Source of the DNA: CAWBVG01 sp963792175
GTDB lineage: Bacteria > Acidobacteriota > Vicinamibacteria > Vicinamibacterales > CAVVIG01
Length of the DNA stretch: 64,000 bases
NCBI GenBank assembly: GCA_963792175.1
Contig: CAWBVG010000042.1
Location: 206,536-270,535, forward strand
Reading direction: 5' to 3'
Under the pieces are notes generated by a model. It did not search any database. It worked only from the letters and a program-made list of their open reading frames with translations, and was not told the origin of the DNA. The position numbers were made by a program, and so were the translations under genes. Shown piece by piece: positions 37,602 through 46,594 of this stretch. Within the stretch, counting starts at the first letter, position 1. Every line of letters begins with the position of its first letter.

Positions 37602-38700
37602 CGGTGAGGCAGGGCATCGCCAGCTCGACGCGGTAGCACGTGTCATCGGCGCGGGTGTCGAGGCGGGCATCGGCGCCGAACATGGCTATCAGCCGCTGGC
37701 GGACGTTCTCGAGGCCGACGCCCCGGTGCCCGGACCGTGGCGAGTCGGTATCGCGCGGGTTCTCGATGGCAATCGACAGGTGCCGGTCACGGCGCGAGAC
37801 ATCGAGCCGAATGACACCGCCCTCCAGCAATCCGGCAATGCCGTGCGTCACCGCGTTCTCGACGAGCGGTTGCAGCAGCAGCGGCGGGACACGGCATTGC
37901 GCGGCGGCGCCGTCGACATGGCGCTCGACCCGCAGCCGATCGCCGAACCGCACCTGCTCGATGCCGAGGAAGCGGTCGGTCAGCGCGAGTTCCTCGACGA
38001 GCGGAATCCGGTCGCGGGAGCTGATGTTCAACGTGTCACGCAGGAAATCGGCGAGGAGCACGCACATCCGGCGCGCGCCCGCGGGATCGACCGCGGTCAG
38101 CGCGCTGATGGAGTTCAGGCTGTTGAACAGGAAATGCGGGTCGAGTTGCGCGCGCAACGCCCGGAGCTCGGCTTCGCGCGCGAGGACCTCCATCCGCAGT
38201 TGCCGCTGCTCCGCTTGCCGCGCGAGCTCGAACGCGAGCAGCAGGTAGTGCACCGTCAGCGCGAGCAGGAACAGCAGCACGCCGGCGGCGAACAGAAGCG
38301 GGTCGTGGCCGGCGTAGCGGTCCGCCGATTCGGCGAAGAACGGAATCGCGACCAGCGCCGAGACCCACAGGCGCATCAGTTCGACCCACAATCCGCTCGC
38401 GATGACGGCGGCGAGGGCCGACGACGACAGCACGCGCAGCACGCCACTGCCGCCTCCGCCCGCACGGCCTTGAGGGCCGGGCTTCGGCGGGCCAGGCGAA
38501 GTCAGCGGCGTGGCGCGGCAGACATACCAGGCGGACAGACACGCGAAGCCATAGACCAGGCACATCGGCAGAAGCAGCGCGAGCGCCTCCAGCCAGCTGA
38601 GGCCCTGGCGCGTCAGCGCCGCGGCGAGCAGAACGGCGACGATCAGCCAGGCGGCAAGATACGTCGTCAGCCGTTCGGCGCGCGCGAGAATCGGATGCAT
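37594..38700 (-). CDS. LytS/YehU-type sensor histidine kinase
   Basis: A 368-residue membrane kinase with four or so helices at the N terminus (LAAWLIVAVLLAAALT, ALALLLPMCLVYGFACL, LAAVIASGLWVELMRLW, FAAGVLLFLLALTVHYLLL). The His_kinase domain follows: LRAQLDPHFLFNSLNSISAL with the phosphorylated His, PPLLLQPLVENAVTHGI (N box) and GVGLENVRQRL (G box). There is no separate periplasmic sensor. Between helices 2 and 3 is a Gly/Pro-rich loop. Co-encoded with the LytTR regulator and downstream of the LiaF-like gene. Confidence 0.94.
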   Translation of the reverse strand: MHPILARAERLTTYLAAWLIVAVLLAAALTRQGLSWLEALALLLPMCLVYGFACLSAWYVCRATPLTSPGPPKPGPQGRAGGGGSGVLRVLSSSALAAVIASGLWVELMRLWVSALVAIPFFAESADRYAGHDPLLFAAGVLLFLLALTVHYLLLAFELARQAEQRQLRMEVLAREAELRALRAQLDPHFLFNSLNSISALTAVDPAGARRMCVLLADFLRDTLNISSRDRIPLVEELALTDRFLGIEQVRFGDRLRVERHVDGAAAQCRVPPLLLQPLVENAVTHGIAGLLEGGVIRLDVSRRDRHLSIAIENPRDTDSPRSGHRGVGLENVRQRLIAMFGADARLDTRADDTCYRVELAMPCLTDD

Positions 38701-38703
38701 CGA

Positions 38704-39405
38704 TTAGTTGCGCACTTCGAGTCCGCCCATCATCACGAATCCGCGCAGGCGGAGGCGCGGCGCGGACGGGTCGGCCGGATGGCGCGTCTTGTCCTCGTAT
38801 CCTCCCATAAGCGGGACCACGTCGACGATGACGTGCCACGTCTCGGGCGTGACGATCTCGAAGCCGCCCATGACCGCGAGGATGTCGACGACCGCTTCCG
38901 GCCCGGACATCTTGGCCTCGCGCAAATCGAGCTTCCCGCCGCCCATGAACGCGGTGATGTCGGCGCCCTGGAATCCCTCCGCTGTGACCCGTCGATCCAC
39001 GCCGCCCAGCACCGCCAGGGCCGACAGACGAGCCGAGGAATCTGTCACGCCGGACGGTCCCGCCGCGGTCATGGACCGCACCATGATCCAGACGCCGACC
39101 GCGACCAGCAACAGCGGCCAGAAGCGGAGGCCACTGGAGATGAGGTGCAGCCGCTCGCCGAGCAGCACGCTGCCGAACACGATCCAGATCGATCCGCCAA
39201 TCATGGTGCCGATCGAGCGCGCCTGTACCAACTGCGAGATACCAATCACCAGGAAGATCGCCGGCCAGTAGCGCAGCACCTCGCGCGCGCGCAGGATCTG
39301 CAGGTTGTCGAGCGTGAAGAGCACACCGAGCGCCGCGAGCAGCAGCCCCGCGAACAGCTGCGACGTCAGCCTGATCCGCGGCGCCGAAGATTCAGTGATG
39401 GTCAT
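38704..39405 (-). CDS. LiaF-like membrane protein (cell-wall stress response type)
   Basis: A 233-residue protein with four N-terminal membrane helices (LFAGLLLAALGVLFTLDNLQ, YWPAIFLVIGISQLVQ, IGGSIWIVFGSVLLGERL, WPLLLVAVGVWIMVRS). A C-terminal beta-rich domain contains repeated GG turns (AVLGGVDRRVTAEGFQGADI, TAFMGGGKLDLREAKM, DVVPLMGGYEDKT). This is the LiaF/DUF5668-DUF2154 layout of proteins that modulate LytS- or LiaS-type sensors. It ends three bases before the kinase start, so it probably tunes that kinase. Confidence 0.88.
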   Translation of the reverse strand: MTITESSAPRIRLTSQLFAGLLLAALGVLFTLDNLQILRAREVLRYWPAIFLVIGISQLVQARSIGTMIGGSIWIVFGSVLLGERLHLISSGLRFWPLLLVAVGVWIMVRSMTAAGPSGVTDSSARLSALAVLGGVDRRVTAEGFQGADITAFMGGGKLDLREAKMSGPEAVVDILAVMGGFEIVTPETWHVIVDVVPLMGGYEDKTRHPADPSAPRLRLRGFVMMGGLEVRN

Positions 39406-39420
39406 GGTTCACCCGAAGTG

Positions 39421-39627
39421 TCAGAGATACCGCAGGACCGCCGCCAGCACGTGCGCGACGGCACTCGCCATCGCCTCCAGGACCGGCATCAGGTCCCTGT
39501 CGCTGACCGCACCCGCCACGGTCAGCGGCTGAGTCAGGAGCAGCCACGTGATGAACGCCGCGGCGGCCGACGTCCCGAGGGCCACCAGCGAAGAAACCGT
39601 CAACACCGTCTCGCCTGTTCGTGTCAT
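39421..39627 (-). CDS. Small membrane protein upstream of LiaF-like gene
   Basis: A 68-residue protein from ATG 39627 (MTRTGETVLTVSSLVALGTS) with one or two hydrophobic stretches (AAAAFITWLLLTQPL, AMASAVAHVLAAVL). No known domain. It is 15 bases upstream of the LiaF-like gene and on the same strand, and may be the first gene of the four-gene membrane-stress operon. It could also be a spurious short frame, but the hydrophobic pattern and spacing favour a gene. Confidence 0.55.
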   Translation of the reverse strand: MTRTGETVLTVSSLVALGTSAAAAFITWLLLTQPLTVAGAVSDRDLMPVLEAMASAVAHVLAAVLRYL

Positions 39628-39763
39628 GGCGCGCGCTCCGTTCCGTCCGACCACGCATGACAATACGGGACCGGACGCGCGCCGGACGGGGCCTTTCGGT
39701 GAACGGGGGGTATTTCCCGGTCAAAGGTGGAAAACCCGGACCGAGGCGGCGAGTGGGGTGCTT

Positions 39764-39795
39764 GGGGACGGAGGTCTCTAGCGGGGACGGAGGTC
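39764..39795. repeat. GGGGACGGAGGTC direct repeat
   Basis: Two perfect 13-base copies of GGGGACGGAGGTC, at 39764-39776 and 39783-39795, separated by tctagc, lie just past the 3' end of the formamidase gene and upstream of the LiaF-like operon. Similar GGGACGGAGGT motifs are common dispersed repeats in environmental genomes. The remaining upstream sequence (39640-39760) shows no clear promoter. Confidence 0.55.
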
Positions 39796-39803
39796 GTCGG
39801 CGC

Positions 39804-40784
39804 TCAGCGCCGCGGCAGCGTGGACTTGCGGATCTTGGCGACGACGGTGAAATTTGGATCGACGACGTTGGCGATTTCGTACTCAGTGGCCTGCCCCATG
39901 AACGCCTGCGCGCCGCGTTCGGTGAAGCCATAGTCGGCCATCAGCCACCGCTGCAGTTCGCTCGTCGCGTGCTGGAAGGCCTCGAGCAGCGGACGGGCGC
40001 TGCCGAGGACCATGATGTGGGTGTCCTGCTCGAGCCGAGGCCAGCCAATCGCCTTCTTCTTGATCAAGTCGACGGTGAACTCGACGTCCAGCGACGTCTC
40101 GAGCCCGGTGCCCGCCACTTCCCCTTCGCCTTGACGGGCATGGCCGTCGCCGAGAAACAACAGCGCGCCAGGCTCGTTGACCGGCAGCATCAGCTTCACG
40201 CCGGCGCCCATGAACGCGTAGTCCATGTTGCCGCCGAACGCGCCAGGCGCGGCGGTCGAAATCGCTTCCTTGCGCGCCGGCGCGACGCCGACGCAACCAA
40301 GCATCGGCCGCAGCGGCAGCTCGATGCCGCCCGGCTGCACGTCCGTCTGATCCAGCCGCGCGACGGCGCGCGCCTTGTCGATGGTCCAGGTCAGGCGCTT
40401 CGCGTCCCGGTCGACACGCGCGGCAATCGCTGCCGGATCGACGGTGTAGGGCGAGAGCAGGCTCCCGGAATACGCGATCGCCCGATTCGTTTCCAGCTTC
40501 TCGATCGAGACGACCAGCACATCACCCGGCTCGGCGCCGTCGATATAGAACGGTCCGGTCTGCGGATTCGGTCCGGTGCCGACCTGCTTGCCGTTCCAGT
40601 CGACGCCCGCGGCGTCAATCGTCTTGGTGACGACGCGATCGCCGGGCTTGACGTGGAGCGCGGGCGGATGCGCGAACGAGTATGTGTTGTAGAACTGCTG
40701 CGGGACGAAGCGATGCGTCTCGGCGGCGACGCGGACGGACGCCCCGACCGACAGAGCGATGACGATCAGGGACAGACGATTCAT
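39804..40784 (-). CDS. Exported acetamidase/formamidase family protein
   Basis: A 326-residue FmdA/AmdA-family amidohydrolase. The signal peptide MNRLSLIVIALSVGASVRVA precedes ETHRF. Family motifs are TKTIDAAGVDWNGKQVGTGP, GPFYIDGAEPGDVLVVSIEK, LPLRPMLGCVGVAP, GAFGGNMDYAFMGAGVKLML, and FLGDGHARQGEGEVAGTGLE, with the metal-binding Asp/His. This family hydrolyses short amides such as formamide; export is less usual. ATG at 40784 is followed 20 bases upstream by a perfect inverted repeat. Confidence 0.92.
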   Translation of the reverse strand: MNRLSLIVIALSVGASVRVAAETHRFVPQQFYNTYSFAHPPALHVKPGDRVVTKTIDAAGVDWNGKQVGTGPNPQTGPFYIDGAEPGDVLVVSIEKLETNRAIAYSGSLLSPYTVDPAAIAARVDRDAKRLTWTIDKARAVARLDQTDVQPGGIELPLRPMLGCVGVAPARKEAISTAAPGAFGGNMDYAFMGAGVKLMLPVNEPGALLFLGDGHARQGEGEVAGTGLETSLDVEFTVDLIKKKAIGWPRLEQDTHIMVLGSARPLLEAFQHATSELQRWLMADYGFTERGAQAFMGQATEYEIANVVDPNFTVVAKIRKSTLPRR

Positions 40785-40803
40785 CGCGATCTCCCGCCAC
40801 AGC

Positions 40804-40854
40804 GGGGTCAGATCTTGATTCTCAGCACAATGCATCAAATCAAGATCTGACCCC
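40804..40854. repeat. Perfect 17-base inverted repeat
   Basis: GGGGTCAGATCTTGATT (40804-40820) and its exact inverse AATCAAGATCTGACCCC (40838-40854) flank a 17-base spacer. The element fills most of the gap between the formamidase and DinB genes on the same strand. The form is that of REP/REPIN-like units mobilised by Y1-type transposases; no such gene is in the window. It could also stop transcription from the DinB gene. Confidence 0.8.
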
Positions 40855-40867
40855 GTCTCGGCTTCTT

Positions 40868-41374
40868 TCAGGTGCGCGCTGCGAACGGGTTTTCGTCGGC
40901 GCTCGGACCGTAGATCGACGGAACGGCCACGTCGAGCAGCCGCAGGTACACCGACAACTGCCCGCGGTGATGAATCCAGTGATTCATGATCAGCACCCGC
41001 GTCAACGCCGACTTCGGCATCGTCATCAGCGTGTTGCCGCCGGCCTTGGCGGTCCACGTGCCCTGCAGCCCCTCGTCGCCCAGCTTGCCGAGCGTCTCCT
41101 TCACCGTCTGCACGCCCGCGTCATGCGCCGCCAGGATGTCGGCGGTCGAGGCAGGGGCCGGCGGTTTCTCGCCAGTGAAGGTGGTCTCGCCCTGCGCGCA
41201 CCACCCGGCGATCACCCCAGGGCTCGCGGCGACGTGCAGCGCCAGATCTCCGAGCGACATCGATTTGGGATGCGGCTTCCACGACAACTTGTCGGTCGGT
41301 ACACGTTCGAGCACACGGCGCGTCGTGCCGGCCTCGTTGTCGAATTCCTGAAGAACGGCGGAACACATGGACAT
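40868..41374 (-). CDS. DinB-family metal-binding four-helix protein
   Basis: A 168-residue DinB/YfiT-type protein. The conserved metal-ligand histidines are visible in DLALHVAASPG and MNHWIHHRGQLSVYLRLLD. The remaining sequence is a four-helix bundle pattern. Members include thiol S-transferases (bacillithiol or mycothiol) and many of unknown function; the thiol used here is unknown. ATG at 41374 follows 'GGAGGTTCC' at a suitable distance. Confidence 0.9.
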   Translation of the reverse strand: MSMCSAVLQEFDNEAGTTRRVLERVPTDKLSWKPHPKSMSLGDLALHVAASPGVIAGWCAQGETTFTGEKPPAPASTADILAAHDAGVQTVKETLGKLGDEGLQGTWTAKAGGNTLMTMPKSALTRVLIMNHWIHHRGQLSVYLRLLDVAVPSIYGPSADENPFAART

Positions 41375-41411
41375 GACGGAACCTCCTGACTTTGGAACCT
41401 CAGATACTACC

Positions 41412-42488
41412 TTACGACTTCGGCTTCACGGCAAACGGACCCACCGTCGGCTTCGGCTGCGTGTTGGCGAGCGCACCGAGTTCGTCCTTCACGCCGCGCG
41501 CAATCGCGGCCGTCTCGCTGCCCGCCTGGAAGCAGGTGAAGTCGGGACGGTCGCGCCACGCGAACGGCCCGCACAACCGCACCTTGGCCTTGATGGCCGC
41601 GTCGTGCACGATGTTGATCGCGCGCTCGTAGTCGGGCGTGCCCTGACGGAAGCCCGAGAAGTTGCCGAGATCGCCGCTGGCCGCGAACACCGCCGTCACG
41701 CCCGGCACCTTCGCGATCTCGTCGGCGTTCTTCAGGCCTTCGAGCGTCTCGATCATGAGAATCAGCACGACGTTGTCGTTGATCGTCTGCCGATAGCCGC
41801 CGGGCACGCCGCCCCACATATTGCCGTCGAACGCCTGCCCGCCGCCGTTGCTGCGCTTGCCAAGCGGCGGGAAGTAGGTCCAGTTGCGCGCCTCGATGGC
41901 TTCTTCAAGGGTGTCCACGGTCGGGACGACGACGACCAGCGCGCCGGCGTCGAGCGCGTGCTGGATTTCGCGCTCGTCGGTGTACGCGACCCGCACCCCC
42001 GGCACCGCGGTCGCGTTCGGACAGGTGCGCCACATCCGCGCCGCGGCGCCCCAGTCGCGGTCGTTGTGCTGCATCTCGGTCCAGATGAAGTCGTAGCCGG
42101 CGTTCGCCATCGCGCAGTAGGTCGCCGGATCGGTCGCGCTGAAGACCGTGCCGCCGGTGACCTTGCCACCCTGCATCATCTTCAGTTTGACCGGATTCCA
42201 GATCTGCGACCCGGCGGGCGGATCGAATGCGGGTCCGTACTTCCAGTTCGCCATATTGAACACACCCTGGTTCATCGCCCCGGCGGGCGCGACGTTGCGG
42301 GCGTTGCTGTCGCGGCCGGCGGGCGCGGCGAGTGGAAACTGCAAGGTGCCGGCGTTCGCGTTGTTCGCGTACGGATCGGCGGTCGGCGGCGGCTGTTGCG
42401 GCGGCGGTTGCGGATTCTGTGTCTGGGCGCCGAAGGTGACGACACCCAGCAGCACGAACAGCACGGCGTAGAAACGCAGATGCTTCAC
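41412..42488 (-). CDS. Exported HpcH/HpaI aldolase family protein
   Basis: A 358-residue member of the HpcH/HpaI (2-keto-3-deoxy acid aldolase) family. The GTG start at 42488 gives a signal peptide (KHLRFYAVLFVLLGVVTFGA), then a Pro/Gln-rich linker. GGTVFSATDPATYCAMANAG, DFIWTEMQHNDRDW (with the metal-binding Glu), VVVVPTVDTLEEAIEA, LILMIETLEGLKNADEI (metal Glu) and AVFAASGDLGNFSG (metal Asp) mark the barrel. Export is unusual for this cytoplasmic enzyme class. It follows the Ldh2-family gene by 13 bases, so the two probably act together on a 2-keto or 2-hydroxy acid. Confidence 0.88.
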   Translation of the reverse strand: MKHLRFYAVLFVLLGVVTFGAQTQNPQPPPQQPPPTADPYANNANAGTLQFPLAAPAGRDSNARNVAPAGAMNQGVFNMANWKYGPAFDPPAGSQIWNPVKLKMMQGGKVTGGTVFSATDPATYCAMANAGYDFIWTEMQHNDRDWGAAARMWRTCPNATAVPGVRVAYTDEREIQHALDAGALVVVVPTVDTLEEAIEARNWTYFPPLGKRSNGGGQAFDGNMWGGVPGGYRQTINDNVVLILMIETLEGLKNADEIAKVPGVTAVFAASGDLGNFSGFRQGTPDYERAINIVHDAAIKAKVRLCGPFAWRDRPDFTCFQAGSETAAIARGVKDELGALANTQPKPTVGPFAVKPKS

Positions 42489-42501
42489 GGTCAACCTCCC
42501 T

Positions 42502-43483
42502 TTAGAGACTGCGCACGAGTTCGAAGATCGATGGTTCCACGGGAATTCCCTGTTCCAGGTTCTGCCGTCGCGTCTCCAGCGTGCGTTGGCCGGGGTAGCG
42601 CGTCTGCAGATCCTCGAGTATGGCGTCCACGGTGCCGGGCGCTGTCGCCGGCGCGTCCAGCCGCGACAGGTCGGCGGCGATGAACACCTGTGACAGCCCG
42701 GTCTCCTGCTCCGGATGCGCCGGAATCTGATGCGTGGCCCGGCCACCCGAGAGCAGCGCCGCCATCATATCCAGCATCAGGGCCAGTCCGGAACCTTTCC
42801 AGAACCCAATCGGCAGCGGCCGGTGCGACGCTTCGATGGCCGCCGGATCGGTGGTCAGCTCACCGGCGGCGTCGTAGCCGCCGGGAACGGGCAGCGCCTC
42901 GCCGCGGCGGCGATACGAGGCGAGCGCCCCATAAGAAAACTGTGACATCGCCATGTCGAGGACGACGTGCGCGCCCGAGCTGCCCGTGCGCGGAACCGCG
43001 ATGACCAGCGGATTGTTGCCCACACGAGGCACGCTGGAGCCCCACGGCGGCAGATTCGGCAGGGTGTTCGTCCAGCACAGACCGATGACGCCGGCTTCGG
43101 CCGCTTGCCACCCATACGCGCCGCCGCGCATCCAGTGATGGGTGTTCGCCAGCGCCACGCAGCCGATCCCGTGCACGCGCGCGAGCGCGATGGCGGCCTC
43201 CATGCTGGCATGCGCGTTCAGATTGCCGATGCCGCGCTGTCCATCCCAACGCTCGAGGGCGCCGGCGGCGGAAACGCGAACCGGCCGGGCGTGCACGTCC
43301 ACGACCCCCGCACGGATCATCGCGATCAGCCGCGGAAAGAGGTTCAGGCCGTGCGACGGCACGCCGTCGCGGCTCGCGTCGGCAACCAGCCGCGCGCACA
43401 GACGAGCGCGATCGTCGTCGAGGCCGGTCTTGCGGAGTCACTCGAACGAATGCGTCGAACAGTTCCTGATAAGAGATTCTCAT
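42502..43483 (-). CDS. Malate/L-lactate/ureidoglycolate dehydrogenase (Ldh_2 family), frameshifted
   Basis: About 326 residues after correction. The real start is ATG at 43483 (MRISYQELFDAFVRV). A one-base shift near 43435 leads into the main frame GVPSHGLNLFPRLIAMI. Motifs are CVALANTHHWMRGGAYGWQA (substrate His), PVPRVGNNPLVIAVPRTG-like nucleotide loop, VLDMAMSQFSYG and GFWKGSGLALMLDMMAALLS. The family reduces 2-oxo acids with NAD(P)H (YiaK, AllD, ComC). Head of a two-gene operon with the aldolase-like protein. Confidence 0.88.
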
Positions 43484-43495
43484 CGCGCAGACGTC

Positions 43496-43575
43496 GGGCT
43501 GGGGCTCGGGGCTAGCTGTTAGCTGGGGGCTGCCACAGTCAAGTCGGCTAGCCCCTAGCCCCCAGCCCCAAGCCG
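43496..43575. repeat. CTAG-rich intergenic hairpin repeat, copy 4
   Basis: GGGCTGGGGCTCGGGGCTAG and, after about 35 bases, GGCTAGCCCCTAGCCCCCAG form an inverted pair in the gap between the divergent Ldh2-type and hypothetical genes. The right arm is nearly identical to the right arms at 3560-3625. Three CTAG tetramers are present. The element replaces most of the 111-base promoter region between two divergent genes. Confidence 0.72.
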
Positions 43576-43594
43576 CGGTAATAATACCCGCGCC

Positions 43595-44231
43595 TTGGAG
43601 ATTCACGCGCCGCACAAGCCCGTGCACTCGCTGCGCGAGATGCTCACCCACCTGGTGCTGGTGACGCTGGGCGTGCTGATTGCGCTGTCGTTCGAAGGCA
43701 TCGGGTCGTGGCGCGAGCATCGCGCGCTCCTGCACGAGGCCCGGGCGAACATCCTCAGCGAGCTTCGCGACAATCAGAAAGAGCTCGCACACCGTCTTAC
43801 CGAAATCCCGAAAGAACGCGACAATCTCACGGCCGCGATCGACGTGGCGCAGAAGCTGATGGACAGCGAAGAAGCTCGAGGGCCAGGTGCAGTTGGGCTT
43901 CTCGAACGCAGACCTTCGGGACGCCAGCCGCACGACGGCGACCGTCACCGGCGCGTTCGGTCTGATGGATTACAGCGAAGTCAAAACATACGCGACCGTG
44001 TACGGACATCAGGAGCTGTTCCTGCGAGCGCAGACGACCGTCATCGAAAACGTCACGCGCACGATGGCGGCGATCCACCTGTTGCAGCACTCGGACAAGG
44101 CGACGGCCCGCGAGCTGGAGGACTGGAAGATGAGTCTTCGGCTGACGCTTGCGTCGCTGGCCGTCGAGGAAGGACTCGGTGAGGGCCTGGTGAAGGAGTA
44201 CGAACGCGTGCTGAAAGGACAGGAGCCGTGA
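43595..44231 (+). CDS. Hypothetical membrane-anchored protein, frameshifted
   Basis: About 212 residues from TTG at 43595. The N terminus has one membrane helix (MLTHLVLVTLGVLIALSFEG), then helical HRALLHEARANILSELRDNQ and KELAHRLTEIPKERDNLTAA. The first frame fails near 43878, and the protein continues as LGFSNADLRDASRTTATVTG to a stop at 44231. The helix followed by a coiled region resembles DUF6090-like proteins of unknown function. Its stop overlaps the next start by four bases. Confidence 0.7.
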
Positions 44232-45144
44232 CCGAGCGCGTCGCCGTTGTCTTCGGATTCGTTGCGTCCGTCGTCGTTGCCTGCCGCGCGGCCCAGCAAA
44301 CCGCGCCGCCCGCGCCGCCGATTCTGCAGGAGCCGCAGACGATTATGTTGTGGCCCGGCGGCGCGCCGGGAGCGCAAGGCGCCGAGGATCGCGACAAGCC
44401 GGCGCTCACCATCTACATGCCGCCGAATACCACCGGACCGATGACCGCGGTCATCGTCGCCCCCGGCGGCGGCTATCGGCACGCTGTCGATGAACCTCGA
44501 AGGGCGTGCGCCCGCCAACTACTTCAATACGCTCGGTGTCGCCGCCTTCGTCCTGCGGTACCGGCTCGGACCGCAATACCACCATCCGATCGAGCTCGGC
44601 GACGCGCAGCGTGCCGTCCGGATGGTGCGCGCTCGCGCGGCGGAATGGCACATCGCCCCCGACCGCATCGGGTTCATGGGCTTCTCGGCCGGCGGCCATC
44701 TCGCGTCCACCGTGTCGACCCATTTCGACAACGGCAACGCGAGCGCAGCCGATCCCATCGATCGCGTGAGCAGCCGGCCCGACTTCGCCATCCTCGGCTA
44801 TCCGGTCATTTCGCTCATCGAACAGTGGACCCACCAGGGGTCGAAGCGAAACCTGCTCGGGCGAGGCTCCCGATCCCGCGCTGGCGCGCAGCCTCTCCAC
44901 CGACACACGCGTCACGGCCACGACGCCTCCCACGTTCATCTATCAGACCGACGCCGACACGAGCGTGCCGGCCGAGAATGCGGTGAGCTACTACCTGGCA
45001 CTGCGCAAGGCTGGCGTGCCGGGCGAGCTGCACATCTTCAAGGACGGCCGGCACGGCACCGGCCTTGGCGTGGCCCATCCGGCGCTGTCGGAATGGCCGA
45101 AACTGCTCGCGAACTGGCTGCGCGCCAGCGGGTTCTTGAAGTAA
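44228..45144 (+). CDS. Exported alpha/beta hydrolase (BD-FAE/esterase type), two frameshifts
   Basis: About 305 residues. The signal region is FVASVVVACRAAQQ, possibly a lipoprotein (VVACR). LTIYMPPNTTGPMTAVIVAP and GGGYRH give the oxyanion turn, and GFSAGGHLASTVS the nucleophile elbow (G-x-S-x-G). The later DADTSVPAENAVSYY (Asp) and KDGRHGTGLGVAHP (His) complete the triad. Frame breaks lie near 44482 and 44868. The family includes acetyl-xylan and feruloyl esterases, fitting the adjacent GH88-like gene and suggesting plant polysaccharide breakdown. Confidence 0.88.
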
Positions 45145-45187
45145 CGATGATCGCCACCGTGTTTGGCGTGCGGCAGATGAGCGTCCG

Positions 45188-46594
45188 TTGATCCGCATCG
45201 ATCGCACGCGCACGCCGCGCGATCTGCTGCCGAAGATTGCGCGCCTCTTCGAGCTCTCGGGGCACAAGATCCTCGCCATCGAAGAGAGCTGGCGGCCGCA
45301 GGATGGCGCGCCGGTCTTCACCGTGCAGGGCCGTTATCAGGCGCGCGGCTGGACCGAGTGGACGCAGGGCTTTCAGTTCGGTTCCGCGCTCCTGCAGTTC
45401 GACGCGACCGGCGATGCGCGGTTTCTCGAGATCGGCCGCAGCCGTACCGTCGAGCGCATGGCCGCCCACCTGACACACATGGGCGTCCACGATCACGGGT
45501 TCAACAACGTCAGCACCTACGGCAACTTGTGGCGGCTCGCGCGCGAGGGACGCACCAACGCGACCGACTGGGAGCGGCGGTTCTACGAGCTCGCCTTGAA
45601 AGCCAGCGGCGCCGTCCAGGCGCGCCGGTGGACGACGATCGCCGATGGCGGTTACATCTACTCGTTCAACGGCGCCCACTCCCTGTTCGTGGACACGATC
45701 CGCTCGCTGCGATCGCTGGCGCTCGGCCACCTCCTCGGTCAACGGCTGATCGAGGAACAGGATCGGAGTGCGAGCCTGCTCGAGCGCCTCGTGCAGCACG
45801 CGCGGGCCACCGCGACGTTCAACGTCTATTTCGGTCGAGGCCGCGATCGCTTCGACGTGCGAGGGCGGGTCGCGCACGAGAGCCTCTTCAACGTCGCCAA
45901 CGGCACCTATCGCGGCCCGAGCACGCAACAGGGCTACTCGCCGTTCACGACGTGGACGCGCGGACTGGCGTGGGCGATGCTCGGCTTCGCCGAGCAGCTC
46001 GAATTCATCGCGACAGTGCCAGACGAGGCGTGCGCGTCGTGCGGCGGCCGGCCGTCAATCGACGGCATGCTGCTCGATGCCGCGCGCGCGACCTGCGATC
46101 ACTACCTCGATGTCGCCGCCGCCGACGGCGTGCCCTACTGGGATGCGGGCGCGCCGGGGCTGGCGGCGCTCGACGGCTGGCGCGACCGTCCGGCCGATCC
46201 GTTCAACCCGCTCGAACCGGTCGACAGCTCCGCGGCGGCGATTGCCGCGCAGGGTCTGCTTCGGCTGGCGCGCGTCCTCGAGCGGCGAGGATCAGATGCC
46301 GACGCGGACCGCTACCGCCAGGCTGGACTCCTCGTTCTCGACACGCTGTTCGACGAGCCTTACCTGAGCGTGGACGGCACCCATCAGGGTCTGGTGCGGC
46401 ACTCGGTCTATCACTGGCCGAATGGCTGGGACTACGTGCCGCCGGGCGCCACAACGCCGCGCGGCGAGTCCAGCCAGTGGGGCGACTACCACGCGCGCGA
46501 GGCGGCGTTGTACGTGAAGCGCCTGGCCGAGGGCGCGCCCTATCTCACGTTCTTCGGCCCAGAGATCGCGGAGAAGACGGAGCGAACGGGATGA
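45188..46594 (+). CDS. GH88-like unsaturated glucuronyl hydrolase
   Basis: A 468-residue (alpha/alpha)6-barrel glycoside hydrolase. WTQGFQFGSALLQFDATGDA, MGVHDHGFNNVSTYGNLWRL (with the catalytic-type Asp), TTWTRGLAWAMLGFAEQL, DSSAAAIAAQGLLRLARV and GESSQWGDYHAREA match family 88 or 105 patterns. No signal peptide; the start is TTG at 45188, as the upstream bases have no ATG in frame. Expected to hydrate terminal unsaturated uronic residues released by polysaccharide lyases. The final codons (EKTERTG) lie in the hairpin element that follows. Confidence 0.85.
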   Translation: MIRIDRTRTPRDLLPKIARLFELSGHKILAIEESWRPQDGAPVFTVQGRYQARGWTEWTQGFQFGSALLQFDATGDARFLEIGRSRTVERMAAHLTHMGVHDHGFNNVSTYGNLWRLAREGRTNATDWERRFYELALKASGAVQARRWTTIADGGYIYSFNGAHSLFVDTIRSLRSLALGHLLGQRLIEEQDRSASLLERLVQHARATATFNVYFGRGRDRFDVRGRVAHESLFNVANGTYRGPSTQQGYSPFTTWTRGLAWAMLGFAEQLEFIATVPDEACASCGGRPSIDGMLLDAARATCDHYLDVAAADGVPYWDAGAPGLAALDGWRDRPADPFNPLEPVDSSAAAIAAQGLLRLARVLERRGSDADADRYRQAGLLVLDTLFDEPYLSVDGTHQGLVRHSVYHWPNGWDYVPPGATTPRGESSQWGDYHAREAALYVKRLAEGAPYLTFFGPEIAEKTERTG

